A DNA stretch of 64,000 bases from an uncultured Lachnospiraceae bacterium (GCA_902775895.1 CACYNO010000001.1:124001-188000); one strand, 5' to 3'. Counted from the first letter of the stretch, positions 1 to 10,006 are shown. Notes: generated by a model from the sequence alone, not told the origin. A program made the numbers and translations.

Positions 1-687
1 AAAGGAAACGGACCCATAGGCCAGCTTACCTGTACTGCGGACCCTAACGGCCATGTAAAGGGTTTTGTGGGAGATCCTCAGGTTATGCTTCCCTTAAAGG
101 ACGGTCGTATAGACGTGGCGGGAGCTTTAGGTATCGGTGTACTGTCCGTTACGAAGGATCTCGGTCTGAAAGAACCGTATATAGGAGATACCATACTTGT
201 TACGAGCGAGATAGGAGACGACATTACCTACTATTTTGCCACAAGCGAGCAGACGCCGTCTGCGGTGGGGCTTGGTGTATACATGAACAAAGATAATACT
301 GCAGATGCTGCAGGTGGCTTTATAGTGCAGATGATGCCTGAGGCTACGGATGAGACTATCGGTATACTTGAGGCGAACGTACAGAGCATTACATCGGTTT
401 CGGACCTTCTGCACGAGGGGGAGACGGCAGATGGTCTGCTGAAGCGTATATTTAACGGTCTTGAGTATAAGATACTCGAGACGGTTGATGTTTCATACAG
501 ATGTGACTGTTCAAGGACCAAGGTTATAAATGCACTTCTGAGTCTGGGAGCTGATGAGATAAAAAGTCTCATAGATGAGGACAAGCCCGTAGAGACGCGT
601 TGTCAGTTCTGCGGAGAAAAGTACGAATTTTCACTTGATGATTTAAACAGGATGTATAAAGGATTAAAAGAAAAAGATGGACAATGA
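1..687 (+). CDS. hslO: Hsp33 redox-regulated chaperone, 5' truncated by window edge
   Basis: Hsp33 is a cytoplasmic holdase that is switched on when oxidative stress oxidises its zinc-binding cysteines. The reading frame is open from base 1, so the true start lies outside the window and only about 228 C-terminal residues are seen. The C-terminal zinc site is intact: a CxC motif (CDC, bases 502-510) followed by a CxxC motif (CQFC, bases 601-612), the four-cysteine signature of the family. The preceding glycine-rich beta region ([12 protein letters not shown], then GALGIG) is typical of the Hsp33 core. The stop overlaps the start of glnS by 11 bases, so the two are probably co-transcribed and translationally coupled. 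Confidence 0.95.
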   Translation, partial: KGNGPIGQLTCTADPNGHVKGFVGDPQVMLPLKDGRIDVAGALGIGVLSVTKDLGLKEPYIGDTILVTSEIGDDITYYFATSEQTPSAVGLGVYMNKDNTADAAGGFIVQMMPEATDETIGILEANVQSITSVSDLLHEGETADGLLKRIFNGLEYKILETVDVSYRCDCSRTKVINALLSLGADEIKSLIDEDKPVETRCQFCGEKYEFSLDDLNRMYKGLKEKDGQ

Positions 688-2335
688 TATTCAGTCAAAA
701 AATTTTATAGAACAGATCATTGATAAGGATCTGGAAGAGGGAAAGGTTAAGAAGATCTATACACGATTTCCTCCCGAACCCAACGGATATCTTCACATAG
801 GTCATGCGAAATCCGTTCTTCTCAACTACGGGATCGCACAGGAATACGGGGGTAACTTTAATCTCAGGTTTGATGATACCAATCCCGGGAAGGAAAAAGA
901 GGAGTTTGTGGATTCCATTATCTCAGACCTTAAGTGGCTGGGTATAAAATGGGATGGAGAGATATGCTATGCATCGGATTATTTTGAAAAGATGTATGAG
1001 GCGGCAGTAACCCTTATAAAGAAAGGTCTTGCTTTTGTGTGTGAGCTTACCGCTGACGAGATAAGGGAATACAGAGGAACTCTTACCGAACCCGGAAAAG
1101 AAAGTCCTTACAGAGACCGTCCTATTGAAGAGAACCTGAAGCTGTTTGAAGATATGAGAAACGGTGTTTTTTCTGACGGCGAAAGGGTTCTTCGGGCAAA
1201 GATAGATATGTCTTCGCCTAATATCAATATGAGAGATCCTGTTATCTACAGGGTGGCCCATCTTTCACATCAAAGAACGGGTGATAAATGGTGTGTATAT
1301 CCCATGTATGATTTTGCCCATCCTTTAGAGGATGCTTTTGAGGGTATAACCCATTCTATCTGTACTCTGGAATTTGAGGACCACAGACCACTTTATGACT
1401 GGGTGATAGAAAATGTGGGATTTGAGAATCCTCCGAGACAGATCGAGTTTGCAAAACTTTTGTTAAAAGACGTCGTTATCGGAAAAAGATACATAAAGAA
1501 GCTGGTGGAAGACGGTATCGTAGACGGCTGGAACGACCCGAGACTCGTTACCCTCAGCGGACTGAGAAGAAGAGGATATACTCCGGAGTCCATAGCCATG
1601 TTCGCAAAGTTAGTTGGAGTGACCAAGGCCCAGGGTGAAGTGGAAATGCCCATGCTTGAGTACTGTATCCGCGAAGATCTCAAGCCCAAGGCAAAAAGGA
1701 TCATGGCTGTCCTGGATCCGGTCAAGCTTGTGATAGACAATTACCCGGATGGACAGGTTGAGATGCTGGATGTCCCCAATAACCTGGAAAATCCGGAGCT
1801 TGGGTCAAGACAGGTTCCGTTTACAAAAGAACTTTACATTGAGAGAGAGGATTTTATGGAAGATCCTCCGAAAAAGTATTTCAGACTTTTCCCTGGGAAT
1901 GAAGTCCGCCTGATGAACGCATATTTTGTAAAGTGTACGGGAGTTGAAAAGGATGAAGCCGGAAGTATCAGCGTGATACACTGTGAATATGATCCTGAGA
2001 CAAAGGGCGGAAACTGTGAAATCCGAAAAGTTAAGGGAACCATACACTGGGTTAGTGCTGCGGAATGTGTAAAAGCTCCCGTGCGCATATATGAAAATCT
2101 CATTGACGAAGAAAAGGGGGTTTATGCAGAGGACGGAAGTCTGAACTTAAATCCAGAGTCTCTTCGTGTTATCGAAGAAGGATTGTTTGAGCCTTACATA
2201 AAAGATGTGGGGCCGGAGGAAAGATTCCAGTTTGTCAGGAACGGATATTTTGTAAGTGATCTTAAGGATTCCTCGGTAGGAAGCCCTGTGTTTAACAGGA
2301 TAGTTTCTCTGAAAAGTTCTTTCAAATTGGATTGA
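677..2335 (+). CDS. glnS: Glutaminyl-tRNA synthetase
   Basis: This class I aminoacyl-tRNA synthetase charges tRNA-Gln directly with glutamine. It is 552 residues, the normal bacterial length. The HIGH motif is at residues 40-43 (in [10 protein letters not shown]), with the family stretch NLRFDDTNP just after it. The KMSKS-type loop reads VIGKR at about residues 267-271, where E. coli has VMSKR; the flanking GWNDPR and [14 protein letters not shown] match GlnRS rather than GluRS. The start overlaps the hslO stop by 11 bases. The same window encodes GatCAB (37.8-41.0 kb), so this organism has both a direct GlnRS and the transamidation enzyme. No T-box leader precedes it. Confidence 0.96.
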   Translation: MDNDIQSKNFIEQIIDKDLEEGKVKKIYTRFPPEPNGYLHIGHAKSVLLNYGIAQEYGGNFNLRFDDTNPGKEKEEFVDSIISDLKWLGIKWDGEICYASDYFEKMYEAAVTLIKKGLAFVCELTADEIREYRGTLTEPGKESPYRDRPIEENLKLFEDMRNGVFSDGERVLRAKIDMSSPNINMRDPVIYRVAHLSHQRTGDKWCVYPMYDFAHPLEDAFEGITHSICTLEFEDHRPLYDWVIENVGFENPPRQIEFAKLLLKDVVIGKRYIKKLVEDGIVDGWNDPRLVTLSGLRRRGYTPESIAMFAKLVGVTKAQGEVEMPMLEYCIREDLKPKAKRIMAVLDPVKLVIDNYPDGQVEMLDVPNNLENPELGSRQVPFTKELYIEREDFMEDPPKKYFRLFPGNEVRLMNAYFVKCTGVEKDEAGSISVIHCEYDPETKGGNCEIRKVKGTIHWVSAAECVKAPVRIYENLIDEEKGVYAEDGSLNLNPESLRVIEEGLFEPYIKDVGPEERFQFVRNGYFVSDLKDSSVGSPVFNRIVSLKSSFKLD

Positions 2336-2360
2336 CATAGTATGACATAAATGATAGTAT
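2332..2360 (+). promoter_or_regulatory. Promoter of the cold-shock gene
   Basis: A perfect -35 TTGACA (2332-2337) is followed after 17 bases by TAGTAT (2355-2360), preceded by TG one base upstream (extended -10). The -35 overlaps the last codon and stop of glnS. Transcription would start near 2367, leaving a leader of about 60 bases before the csp start at 2429. Confidence 0.7.
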
Positions 2361-2428
2361 CAGGGCAGTGCAGTTAGAAGCACGACAAAGTAATTAAGAT
2401 ATAGTTTTTTTTGAAGGGAAATTGAGTA

Positions 2429-2629
2429 ATGAAAGGAACGGTTAAGTGGTTTAACAACCAGAAGGGTTACGGATTCATCAGTGATGAAGAGGGTAACGAT
2501 GTATTTGTTCATTACACCGGTTTGAATATGGATGGGTTTAAGACTCTTGACGAAGGCGTTGATGTTGAGTTCGAGATAGCAGACGGAGCCAAAGGTCCTC
2601 AGGCCGTTAATGTTACAAAGATGGCATGA
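2429..2629 (+). CDS. Cold-shock domain protein (CspA family)
   Basis: A 66-residue single-domain nucleic-acid-binding protein of the CspA/CspB family; members act as RNA chaperones in the cytoplasm. RNP1 (KGYGFI, residues 13-18) and RNP2 (VFVHY, residues 26-30) are both present, and the N-terminus MKGTVKWFN is the family hallmark. A GAAGGG ribosome site lies about 10 bases upstream. It is a monocistronic unit: its own promoter overlaps the end of glnS and an intrinsic terminator follows. The 60-base leader is shorter than the thermosensing leader of E. coli cspA. Confidence 0.96.
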   Translation: MKGTVKWFNNQKGYGFISDEEGNDVFVHYTGLNMDGFKTLDEGVDVEFEIADGAKGPQAVNVTKMA

Positions 2630-2651
2630 TTGTTTAATAATGCATATTATC

Positions 2652-2680
2652 AAAAGGGTGGCGGTTTCGTCACCTTTTTT
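2652..2680 (+). terminator. Intrinsic terminator after the cold-shock gene
   Basis: An A-rich GGGTG arm pairs with CACC followed by six T residues (2675-2680), with GCGGTTTCGT as the loop. It separates the csp unit from the P-type ATPase gene. Confidence 0.85.
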
Positions 2681-2767
2681 AGTGTTTAAAAATACTGATG
2701 ATTATGTTATGATTATTAAATTAAGGCACATGACAAAATGCCTGTTTTATTGCTGTTCGGAGGAAAT

Positions 2768-5170
2768 ATGACAGATCCGGTTAATGGACTTTCGGAAAAA
2801 GAAGCTGCCTCAAGAGAGGCGCAGGGTCTGATAAATGAATCTGTGGGTACCCAGTCAAAGACTGTGGGACAGATCGTAAAAGATAATTGTCTGACCTTTT
2901 TCAACTTCATATTTATTTTCTTTGCCATTCTTCTGATCACGGCGGGATCAATAGTTAATATTACCTTTATTCCCGTAGTCATCATCAATGCCATAATAGG
3001 TATCGTTCAGGAGCTTCGCGCAAAGCAGGTGCTTGATAAGCTGACCATGCTCAATGCGCCGAAGACGAGGGTGATCCGCGACGGAAAAGAGTATGAGATA
3101 GCGACGGATAAGCTTGTACAAGGTGATGTTTGCGTATTCGGAGCCGGTAACCAGATAGGTGCAGATGCCAAACTGATCCACGGAGAAGTTAAGGTGAATG
3201 AATCCCTGGTAACAGGTGAGTCTGACGAGATAAGAAAGGTTGCGGGAGACGATCTTCTTTCCGGAAGCTTTGTGGTTTCCGGGGAGTGCCGTGCAGAGCT
3301 TACCCACGTGGGGCTGAATTCCTATATTTCAAAGCTTACTTTGGAGGCAAAGGGACAGGGTGAAAAGAAGCAGACGGAGATGATGAAGTCTCTAACAAAG
3401 CTTCTCAAGATCATAGGTATAGTCATGATACCTATAGGTATCATCATGTTCATACAGGATTTTCATTTCCTGAAGCTGGGATATTCTGCATCTATTGTAG
3501 CAGTGGTCGCTGCTTTGGTAGGTATGATACCGGAGGGACTTTACCTTATGACCAGTATCAGGCTTGCGGTAAGTACTGCGGCACTGGGGATGAAGCAGGT
3601 TCTGGTGCATGAGATGGCCAGTGTGGAGACTCTTGCCCGTGTGGATACTCTTTGTCTGGATAAGACAGGTACCCTCACCGAAAACATCATGTCTTTCGAA
3701 GCACTGATACCTTTAGACGGATATGAAGATGATCCTACCCAGGAAGCGCCTCTTTCTGAGCTCCTTGAGGACTTTGTAAGTGTCATGACCAACGACAACA
3801 TGACCATAGATACATTAAAGAAATCTTTCGGACACGGAAGTAAAAAAGAAGCGCTGGCAATTTATCCGTTTTCATCCAAGGTTAAGTACAGCGGTGTAAC
3901 TTTTGAAGACGGTACTTATGTAATAGGTGCGCCTGAGAAGCTTCTCCTTGAGAGATATGATGAATATGCCGAAAAGATTGAAGTTTATCTTAATACGGGA
4001 AACAGAGTACTGCTGTTCGGTAAGCTTGCCGGAAGCGATGAGGATGTAAGGGAAGGAAGACCTCTAAGTGAACCGGTCATACCTTTTGGACTGGTACTTC
4101 TTACAAATCCCGTGCGAAAGACGGCAAAAAGGACCATGCGCTATTTCCAAACTGAGGGTGTGGATGTTAAAGTTATCTCCGGTGATAACCCCGCAACGGT
4201 GGCTCATGTAGCTCAAAAAGCAGGTATAAGGGGCTCTGAAAATGTTATAGATGCTTCTGAACTGATAAGCGATGAAGATATCAAAGAAGCTGCCTTGAAA
4301 TACAGTGTATTCGGAAGAGTCCGTCCCGATCAGAAGCAAAAACTGGTACAGGCGCTACAGGGAGAAGGAAGAGTCGTTGCCATGACCGGAGACGGTGTAA
4401 ATGACGTACTTGCTCTTAAGACTGCAGACTGCAGCATAGCCATGGGCCAGGGATCGGAGGTTGTAGAGAATATATCTGAGATAGTTCTTCTTGATTCTGA
4501 CTTTTCAAAGATGCCCGAGGTTGTGGCGGAAGGACGCCAGGTGGTCAACAATATCCAAAGGACGGCTTCACTATTCCTTGTGAAAAATATTTTTTCCATC
4601 CTTACGGCGATATTTGTCATCATACTGGGGAATCAGTTTCCGTTGTATCCCACACAGCTGTCTTTCTACAGTCTGGTTACCATCGGTATACCGGGATTCT
4701 TCCTGGCAATGCAGCCGAATAAGGAACTGATCCGGGGCAAGTTTGTATCATCAGTGCTGAAACGGGCGCTTCCGGCAGCTTTGACGGAGTTTATCATGGC
4801 CCAGGTTGCGGCCGGTATAGGAAGCGGTATGGGACTTCCCTTTGATGAGAAGTCCACTATGGCGATAATAGTGATGCTTGTCATAGGAGTTATAATGGTC
4901 ATTCATATATCACATCCTTTTAATGCATACAGGTGGTTTGTTCTGGCTATTACTCTCGTGTGTGTTATAGGCGGTGCGATATTACTAAGGCCTCTGTACA
5001 AGATATCATTCCTGTCTCCGGGAGCCATTGTATGGACGGTATTCCTGTCCATAGGTGCGGTGTTCGTTTTTGCGATACTTCTGCAGCTGGAACAAAGGCT
5101 TGTATATAAGGTGAAGAAGAAAAAAAACAGCAAGATCAAAAAAATATTTCAGAAATTGGAGAATTTGTAA
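2768..5170 (+). CDS. P-type cation-transporting ATPase (CtpE/Ca2+-type)
   Basis: A membrane pump that uses ATP through a phospho-aspartate intermediate to move a cation. Starting at 2768 it has 800 residues. The actuator TGES is at 149-152, the phosphorylation motif DKTGTLTEN begins at D298, and the hinge motif GDGVNDV lies near 541. Membrane pairs sit at about 42-80 and 220-275, with four to six more after 610. The PEGL motif in the fourth membrane helix is typical of Ca2+/Mg2+-type pumps, and the long conserved stretch after it resembles mycobacterial CtpE; the ion itself is an inference. The start at 2768 has a GGAGG site 4-5 bases upstream; an in-frame ATG at 2738 has none. The MATE gene begins at the very next base. 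Confidence 0.9.
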   Translation: MTDPVNGLSEKEAASREAQGLINESVGTQSKTVGQIVKDNCLTFFNFIFIFFAILLITAGSIVNITFIPVVIINAIIGIVQELRAKQVLDKLTMLNAPKTRVIRDGKEYEIATDKLVQGDVCVFGAGNQIGADAKLIHGEVKVNESLVTGESDEIRKVAGDDLLSGSFVVSGECRAELTHVGLNSYISKLTLEAKGQGEKKQTEMMKSLTKLLKIIGIVMIPIGIIMFIQDFHFLKLGYSASIVAVVAALVGMIPEGLYLMTSIRLAVSTAALGMKQVLVHEMASVETLARVDTLCLDKTGTLTENIMSFEALIPLDGYEDDPTQEAPLSELLEDFVSVMTNDNMTIDTLKKSFGHGSKKEALAIYPFSSKVKYSGVTFEDGTYVIGAPEKLLLERYDEYAEKIEVYLNTGNRVLLFGKLAGSDEDVREGRPLSEPVIPFGLVLLTNPVRKTAKRTMRYFQTEGVDVKVISGDNPATVAHVAQKAGIRGSENVIDASELISDEDIKEAALKYSVFGRVRPDQKQKLVQALQGEGRVVAMTGDGVNDVLALKTADCSIAMGQGSEVVENISEIVLLDSDFSKMPEVVAEGRQVVNNIQRTASLFLVKNIFSILTAIFVIILGNQFPLYPTQLSFYSLVTIGIPGFFLAMQPNKELIRGKFVSSVLKRALPAALTEFIMAQVAAGIGSGMGLPFDEKSTMAIIVMLVIGVIMVIHISHPFNAYRWFVLAITLVCVIGGAILLRPLYKISFLSPGAIVWTVFLSIGAVFVFAILLQLEQRLVYKVKKKKNSKIKKIFQKLENL

Positions 5171-6550
5171 TTGAGCGGTAACAGTTTATCAAAGTCAGAA
5201 AAATTAGGCACCATGCCCGTTACAAAACTGGTTTTTAATATGTCTTTACCCGTTATCATATCAATGCTTGTTCAGGCATTGTATAACGTGGTGGACAGCA
5301 TATTCGTGGGGCAGTTTAACTCGGATGCCCTTGAGGCAGTATCCCTTGCATTCCCCATGCAAAATCTCATGATCTCCTTTGCCGTGGGTATAGGTGTAGG
5401 TACCAACTCTCTTGTGGCAAGACATTTGGGAGAGAAGCGGCCGGACAGGGCGAGTGAAGTGGCAAATACGGGAATATTCCTGAATCTCATAGGATATGCG
5501 GCTTTTGCAGTACTCGCAATCTTCATTATAACGCCGTTTTTCGGGATGCAGACGAGCATACCTGAAGTTGCGGAATACGGAAAGGATTATCTTTCCGTTA
5601 TAATGTTTTTCGGTTTCGGTATCTTTTTGGAGATTACCGGCGAAAGACTGTTGCAGTCCACGGGAATGACTAAACTGAGTATGATCTCACAAGCAACAGG
5701 AGCGGTGATAAATATCATCCTTGATCCCATCCTTATCTTCGGATATCTGGGAGCACCACAGATGGGAGCGCGGGGAGCAGCGATAGCCACCGTTACCGGT
5801 CAGATCATAGCGGGCATCGTGGCAATCATTTTAAACATAGTGTTCAATAAGGATATTAAATTAAGCATTGCCAGGGTGCTAAGACCCGTAGGACATGATA
5901 TCGCAGAGATCTTTAAGATAGGTATCCCGTCAATGATCCTGAACGCTATCATGTCTGCGGTGGTATTTATCATGAATCTGATATTGAAAGGTTTTTCCGA
6001 GGATGCCATTACGGCTTACGGCATCTACTTTAAGCTGTTAAGCTTTGTTTATATGCCTATATTCGGTCTGAATAACGGTCTGGTCCCCATATTCAGCTAT
6101 AATTATGGAAGCAGGCAGGTGGACAGGATCAAAAAAGCTTACAGGGTAGGTATCATATCCGCGCTGATCTATATGGCGGCATGTACCATTGTTTTTGAGT
6201 TATGTGCCGGACCGCTTTTGAGGATGTTTTCCGCTACGGAAAGTGTGGAATCCATAGGTCTGGTGGCCCTTAGGATAATGGCGATTGGATTTGTCATGTC
6301 CGGGTTTGAGATAATAAACTCCACCCTGTTCCAGTCCGTGGGATCTCCCATGAAGTCGCTGATAGTTACCATAATACGACAGGGAGCCGCACTTATCCCA
6401 AGTGCCTTGATCCTCGCCCAAACGGGAAATGTAAATAACGTCTGGTGGGCGATGGTCATTGCCGAGGTAACAGGTCTGATACTGAGTTTTATTTTTTATA
6501 AAGGTTTGAAACTAACGCCGGATGAACCGGAAAGCAGCACAGAGAAATAA
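5171..6550 (+). CDS. MATE family efflux transporter
   Basis: A multidrug and toxin extrusion (MOP superfamily) antiporter of 459 residues with about 12 predicted membrane helices, normal for the family. The N-terminal pattern KLGTMPV, then MSLPVIISMLVQALYN and VDSIFVG, is characteristic of clostridial MATE proteins. It starts with TTG directly after the ATPase stop. The upstream TTG is preferred over the ATG at 5213 because the KLGTMPV region is conserved in the family and would otherwise be cut. Zero intergenic spacing implies co-transcription and perhaps translational coupling with the ATPase. Substrate unknown; such proteins export cationic drugs or metabolites using Na+ or H+. Confidence 0.92.
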   Translation: MSGNSLSKSEKLGTMPVTKLVFNMSLPVIISMLVQALYNVVDSIFVGQFNSDALEAVSLAFPMQNLMISFAVGIGVGTNSLVARHLGEKRPDRASEVANTGIFLNLIGYAAFAVLAIFIITPFFGMQTSIPEVAEYGKDYLSVIMFFGFGIFLEITGERLLQSTGMTKLSMISQATGAVINIILDPILIFGYLGAPQMGARGAAIATVTGQIIAGIVAIILNIVFNKDIKLSIARVLRPVGHDIAEIFKIGIPSMILNAIMSAVVFIMNLILKGFSEDAITAYGIYFKLLSFVYMPIFGLNNGLVPIFSYNYGSRQVDRIKKAYRVGIISALIYMAACTIVFELCAGPLLRMFSATESVESIGLVALRIMAIGFVMSGFEIINSTLFQSVGSPMKSLIVTIIRQGAALIPSALILAQTGNVNNVWWAMVIAEVTGLILSFIFYKGLKLTPDEPESSTEK

Positions 6551-6572
6551 TTAAACTTAAGAGGTAAAAAAA

Positions 6573-8222
6573 ATGTCTGATAATAAGATTAGAGTATGGG
6601 TTACAGGTCACAAATCTCCTGATACCGATTCAATTTGTTCGGCTATAGCATACGCCAATTTAAAAAATACTGTTGATGAGAGTAAAGATTATTTTCCGGG
6701 AAGAGCCGGTGATATTAACGAAGAGACAAGATTTGTCCTGGATTATTTCGGTGCAGATGAGCCGGAACTTATCGTTGACGTAAGACAGCAACTAAGTGAC
6801 GTTGAATTCCATCGTACCACCGGAGTGGATAAAAACATTTCTATCAAAGAAGCATGGGAGACAATGAAAAAAGAAGATATGGTAACACTTCCGGTAACTG
6901 AGGGAGATGAACTTGACGGCGTGGTGACCATAGGTGATCTTTCCCGTTCTGTTTTTAATGTCCTTGATCGTCACCAGATATCCGAAGCATCAACTCCGTA
7001 TATTAATATTGTTAAAGTTCTTGACGCAGAAGTGGTTACAGGCGATACAGACAAAAACTTTGACAACGGAAAACTGGTGTTGTCTGCATGCGTTATCAAT
7101 TCCATGGTGGGAACCATCGACGAAGGAGATATCGTTGTGCTGGAAGACAGAGCGGAGGCACAGAGGAATGCGGTAGAAATGGGGGCAGGATGCGTTATCA
7201 TTTGCAACGGGGCAGAAGTTGACAAAGATGCGGTAAAGGCAGCTTCAGTAAACGGTTGCATAATTCTTAAAGCGAAATACGATCCTTTTACATGCGCAAG
7301 ACTTATAATCCAGAGCGTGCCTATCCGGAGCATCTATAAAGAAAGAGAGCACCTTATTACATTTCGTTTAAATGATTTTCTTGATGATATAACCGATCAG
7401 ATGACACAGGTCAGGTACAGGTATTTTCCGGTAGAAGATGAAGAAGGAAAATATGTTGGACTTGTTTCAAAAGGAAATCTGCTGAGTGCGGGAAAAAAGC
7501 AGATTATCCTCGTGGATCATGAAGAAAAAGCTCAGGCTGTAGACGGTATTGAGAGTGCTGAACTTCTTGAGATAATAGATCATCACAGACTGGGAGGGAT
7601 GACGACTCCGGCACCTCTTTTTGCAAGGGTTCAGCCGGTGGGATGCTGTTGTACGATCATTTATAATATGTATAAGGAAGCAGGGGTAGTTCCGGATAAG
7701 AAAATGGCCGGACTGATGCTTTCTGCCATCATTTCCGACACACTTCTTTTTAAATCGCCCACATGTACTCCTATGGACAAGGCTGCCGGGGAGGAACTGG
7801 CAAAGCTTGCCGGTGTAACGCCGGAAACTTATGCAAAAGAGATGTTTAAGGCGGGAAGTAATCTGGGAAGTAAAGATCCGAGAGACATTTTCTTTATGGA
7901 CTTTAAAAAATTTGAGATAGAAGGCAAAAATATCGGCGTCGGTCAGGTGAGCACCATAAATACTGACGAGATAGATGATATCCACAAGAAGATATCCGGG
8001 ATCATGGACGAGGTTATTGCGGAAAGGTGTCTGGATAATGCATTTCTTATGATAACAGACATAATGGAGGAATCCTCAAAAGTTGTATGTGGCGGCGAAG
8101 GCGGCATAGAGATTATTGAAGAGGCTTTTGGCAAAAAGGCTGACGGAGACGCTGTTTACCTTGAAGGGGTAGTGTCACGTAAGAAACAGATGATACCTTC
8201 TATCATGGGGGTTATGCAATGA
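6573..8222 (+). CDS. Mn-dependent inorganic pyrophosphatase, family II, with CBS and DRTGG domains
   Basis: This cytoplasmic enzyme hydrolyses pyrophosphate to phosphate and belongs to the DHH phosphoesterases. The N-terminal metal motif is GHKSPDTDS (residues 12-20) and a second motif, IDHHRLG, lies near 333-339. A regulatory block of about 230 residues interrupts the DHH domain: CBS (about 75-130), a DRTGG-type domain (about 135-245) and a second CBS (about 250-305). The C-terminal third is the DHHA2 domain. At 549 residues it matches the CBS-PPase subfamily, in which adenine nucleotides binding the CBS pair tune activity; that regulation is family knowledge. An AAGAGG site precedes the ATG. 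Its end overlaps map by four bases (ATGA). Confidence 0.93.
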   Translation: MSDNKIRVWVTGHKSPDTDSICSAIAYANLKNTVDESKDYFPGRAGDINEETRFVLDYFGADEPELIVDVRQQLSDVEFHRTTGVDKNISIKEAWETMKKEDMVTLPVTEGDELDGVVTIGDLSRSVFNVLDRHQISEASTPYINIVKVLDAEVVTGDTDKNFDNGKLVLSACVINSMVGTIDEGDIVVLEDRAEAQRNAVEMGAGCVIICNGAEVDKDAVKAASVNGCIILKAKYDPFTCARLIIQSVPIRSIYKEREHLITFRLNDFLDDITDQMTQVRYRYFPVEDEEGKYVGLVSKGNLLSAGKKQIILVDHEEKAQAVDGIESAELLEIIDHHRLGGMTTPAPLFARVQPVGCCCTIIYNMYKEAGVVPDKKMAGLMLSAIISDTLLFKSPTCTPMDKAAGEELAKLAGVTPETYAKEMFKAGSNLGSKDPRDIFFMDFKKFEIEGKNIGVGQVSTINTDEIDDIHKKISGIMDEVIAERCLDNAFLMITDIMEESSKVVCGGEGGIEIIEEAFGKKADGDAVYLEGVVSRKKQMIPSIMGVMQ

Positions 8223-9091
8223 AACGTATAAGACCGGATGAACCATGTTGGTGCGGCAGCAATAAAAAATACGGAGAATGTCATCTTGAATTCGACAAAA
8301 AACTGAAGATGTACAAGAACAAGCACATCAAAGTGCCGGAAAGAGACATGATAAAGACTCCGGAGCAGGTGGAGGCGATCAGGGAAAGCGCAAAGATCAA
8401 CATAGCTGTTCTGGATTATGTGGCTGAAAACATCGGTCCCGGTATTACCACCCAGGAGATAGACGATATGGTTTATCAAAAGACTACGGAAATGGGCGGG
8501 ATACCTGCACCTCTCAACTATAACGGCTTTCCTAAAAGTGTATGTACCTCCATAAACGAAGTAGTATGCCACGGGATCCCGTCTTCAGATCGAAAACTGA
8601 TCGACGGGGATATTGTGAATGTGGACTGCTCTACGATACTGAACGGTTTTTTCAGTGATTCTTCCCGTATGTTCGAGATAGGTGAGGTAAGTGAGGAGAG
8701 AAAGAGACTCGTAAGGGTTGCCAAAGAATGCATGGATCTGGGACTTGAAAAGGTTAAGCCATGGGGCTTTTTGGGAGACATAGCCGATGCTGTCCAGACC
8801 CATGCGGTTGCCAACGGCTATCAGGTGGTAAGGACCATAGGCGGACACGGTGTGGGTCTTGCTTTTCATGAAGATCCTTTCGTGAGCTATGTGATCCGAA
8901 AGGGTACAGGTATGCTCATGGCACCGGGTCTCATGTTTACCATCGAGCCTATGATAAACATGGGAACCCATGCGGTAGTTACCGACTCCAACGATAATTG
9001 GACCGTTTATACAAAGGACAGGAAGCCTTCTGCCCAGTGGGAGGTACAGGTGCTGGTAACTGAGGACGGATACGAGGTGATCTCATATTGA
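8219..9091 (+). CDS. map: Methionine aminopeptidase type I with N-terminal SEC-C zinc motif
   Basis: Removes the initiator methionine from nascent proteins. The first 25 residues carry a SEC-C motif, with C10, C12, C21 and H22 as likely zinc ligands. This motif also occurs at the C-terminus of SecA and probably helps ribosome or protein contact. The catalytic domain follows: metal ligands in VNVDCS and FFSDSS, then GGHGVG, TIEPM and WEVQVLV. The length of 290 residues fits SEC-C type Ia enzymes of clostridia. ATGA overlap with the pyrophosphatase upstream and overlap with the glycosylase downstream place the three in one operon. Confidence 0.94.
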   Translation: MKRIRPDEPCWCGSNKKYGECHLEFDKKLKMYKNKHIKVPERDMIKTPEQVEAIRESAKINIAVLDYVAENIGPGITTQEIDDMVYQKTTEMGGIPAPLNYNGFPKSVCTSINEVVCHGIPSSDRKLIDGDIVNVDCSTILNGFFSDSSRMFEIGEVSEERKRLVRVAKECMDLGLEKVKPWGFLGDIADAVQTHAVANGYQVVRTIGGHGVGLAFHEDPFVSYVIRKGTGMLMAPGLMFTIEPMINMGTHAVVTDSNDNWTVYTKDRKPSAQWEVQVLVTEDGYEVISY

Positions 9092-9969
9092 TCATGAATG
9101 CGGAGAAAAAAGGAAAAGACTTGATCATAAAAGAACTTAAGGATTTTGATCTGGCACAGACCATGGAATGTGGTCAGTGCTTTCATTTTGTCCGCGTTGA
9201 TGATGAAGAGTATGAGATAAGTGCATACGGAAAGTTTCTCAGGGTCAGACAGGAAAAAGGAAAGCTCGTACTTTTTGACACCCCCAAAAAAGATCTTGAA
9301 AATATCTGGAAAGGTTATTTTGATCTGGAAAGGGATTACGGAAAGATAAAAAGGTTTATCGTAAAAAGGAGTCCCGAGTTAAAGGATATAGTAAAGAAAA
9401 ATAACGGAATAAGGATCTTAAACCAGGAGTTTTTTGAGACTCTTATGTCCTTTATCATTTCTCAAAACAACAGGATACCCAGGATTAAATCCCTGGTGGC
9501 TTCAATATCGGAAAAATGGGGAAACAGACTGACGGATACCATGTATTCTTTTCCGGATGCAAAACAGATTGAAAAAGTATGCGAAGATGATTTCAGGGAT
9601 CTGAAAACGGGCTTCAGGGCAGCATATCTTTGTGATGCCGTAAAAAAGGTACTGAGTGGGGATATCGAGGACAATAAACTGAAGACAGCGCCTCTGAAAG
9701 AATGCGAAGACATGCTGTGTGATATAAAAGGAGTAGGTCCGAAAGTGGCGAACTGCATCATGCTTTTTTCTCTTGGAAAGCGGGAGGCATTTCCCATAGA
9801 TGTATGGATGAAGAGGATCATGGAAGAGTTGTATTTTGGCGGAAAAGAGCAGAGCTTAAAAACAATATCGGATCTCGCAAAGGAGAAATTCGGCGAATAC
9901 GGGGGCTATGCACAACAGTATCTTTTCGCATATGCAAGAGAGCAGGGAGCCGTGAAAAATAATGGTTGA
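9088..9969 (+). CDS. ogg: 8-oxoguanine DNA glycosylase/AP lyase (OGG1 type)
   Basis: A base-excision repair enzyme of the HhH-GPD superfamily that removes oxidised guanine and nicks the abasic site. The helix-hairpin-helix ends in VGPKVANC, whose Lys is the expected Schiff-base nucleophile, and the catalytic Asp is in PIDVWM. FIISQNNRIPRI matches the substrate-pocket region of OGG1. The N-terminal beta domain (QTMECGQCFHFV) is also OGG1-like. The start is ambiguous: TTG at 9088 is 7 bases after a GAGGTGA site, while ATG at 9094 is 13 bases after it. OGG1-type enzymes are a minority in bacteria but recurrent in Clostridia. The -35 of groESL overlaps its stop. Confidence 0.9.
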   Translation: MIMNAEKKGKDLIIKELKDFDLAQTMECGQCFHFVRVDDEEYEISAYGKFLRVRQEKGKLVLFDTPKKDLENIWKGYFDLERDYGKIKRFIVKRSPELKDIVKKNNGIRILNQEFFETLMSFIISQNNRIPRIKSLVASISEKWGNRLTDTMYSFPDAKQIEKVCEDDFRDLKTGFRAAYLCDAVKKVLSGDIEDNKLKTAPLKECEDMLCDIKGVGPKVANCIMLFSLGKREAFPIDVWMKRIMEELYFGGKEQSLKTISDLAKEKFGEYGGYAQQYLFAYAREQGAVKNNG

Positions 9970-9992
9970 CATTTATAAACAATAGTGATAAT
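9966..9992 (+). promoter_or_regulatory. groESL promoter
   Basis: Consensus -35 TTGACA (9966-9971) overlaps the stop of the glycosylase gene. The best -10 is GATAAT (9987-9992) at a short 15-base spacing, so the exact -10 is uncertain. It lies immediately upstream of CIRCE. Confidence 0.55.
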
Positions 9993-10006
9993 TTATTGGA
10001 TAACGA

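Noticed and set aside
2336-2428. Long cspA-type thermosensor leader
   Set aside because: The promoter at 2332 leaves only about 60 bases of leader, too short for the E. coli cspA-like structure, and no cold-box was recognised.
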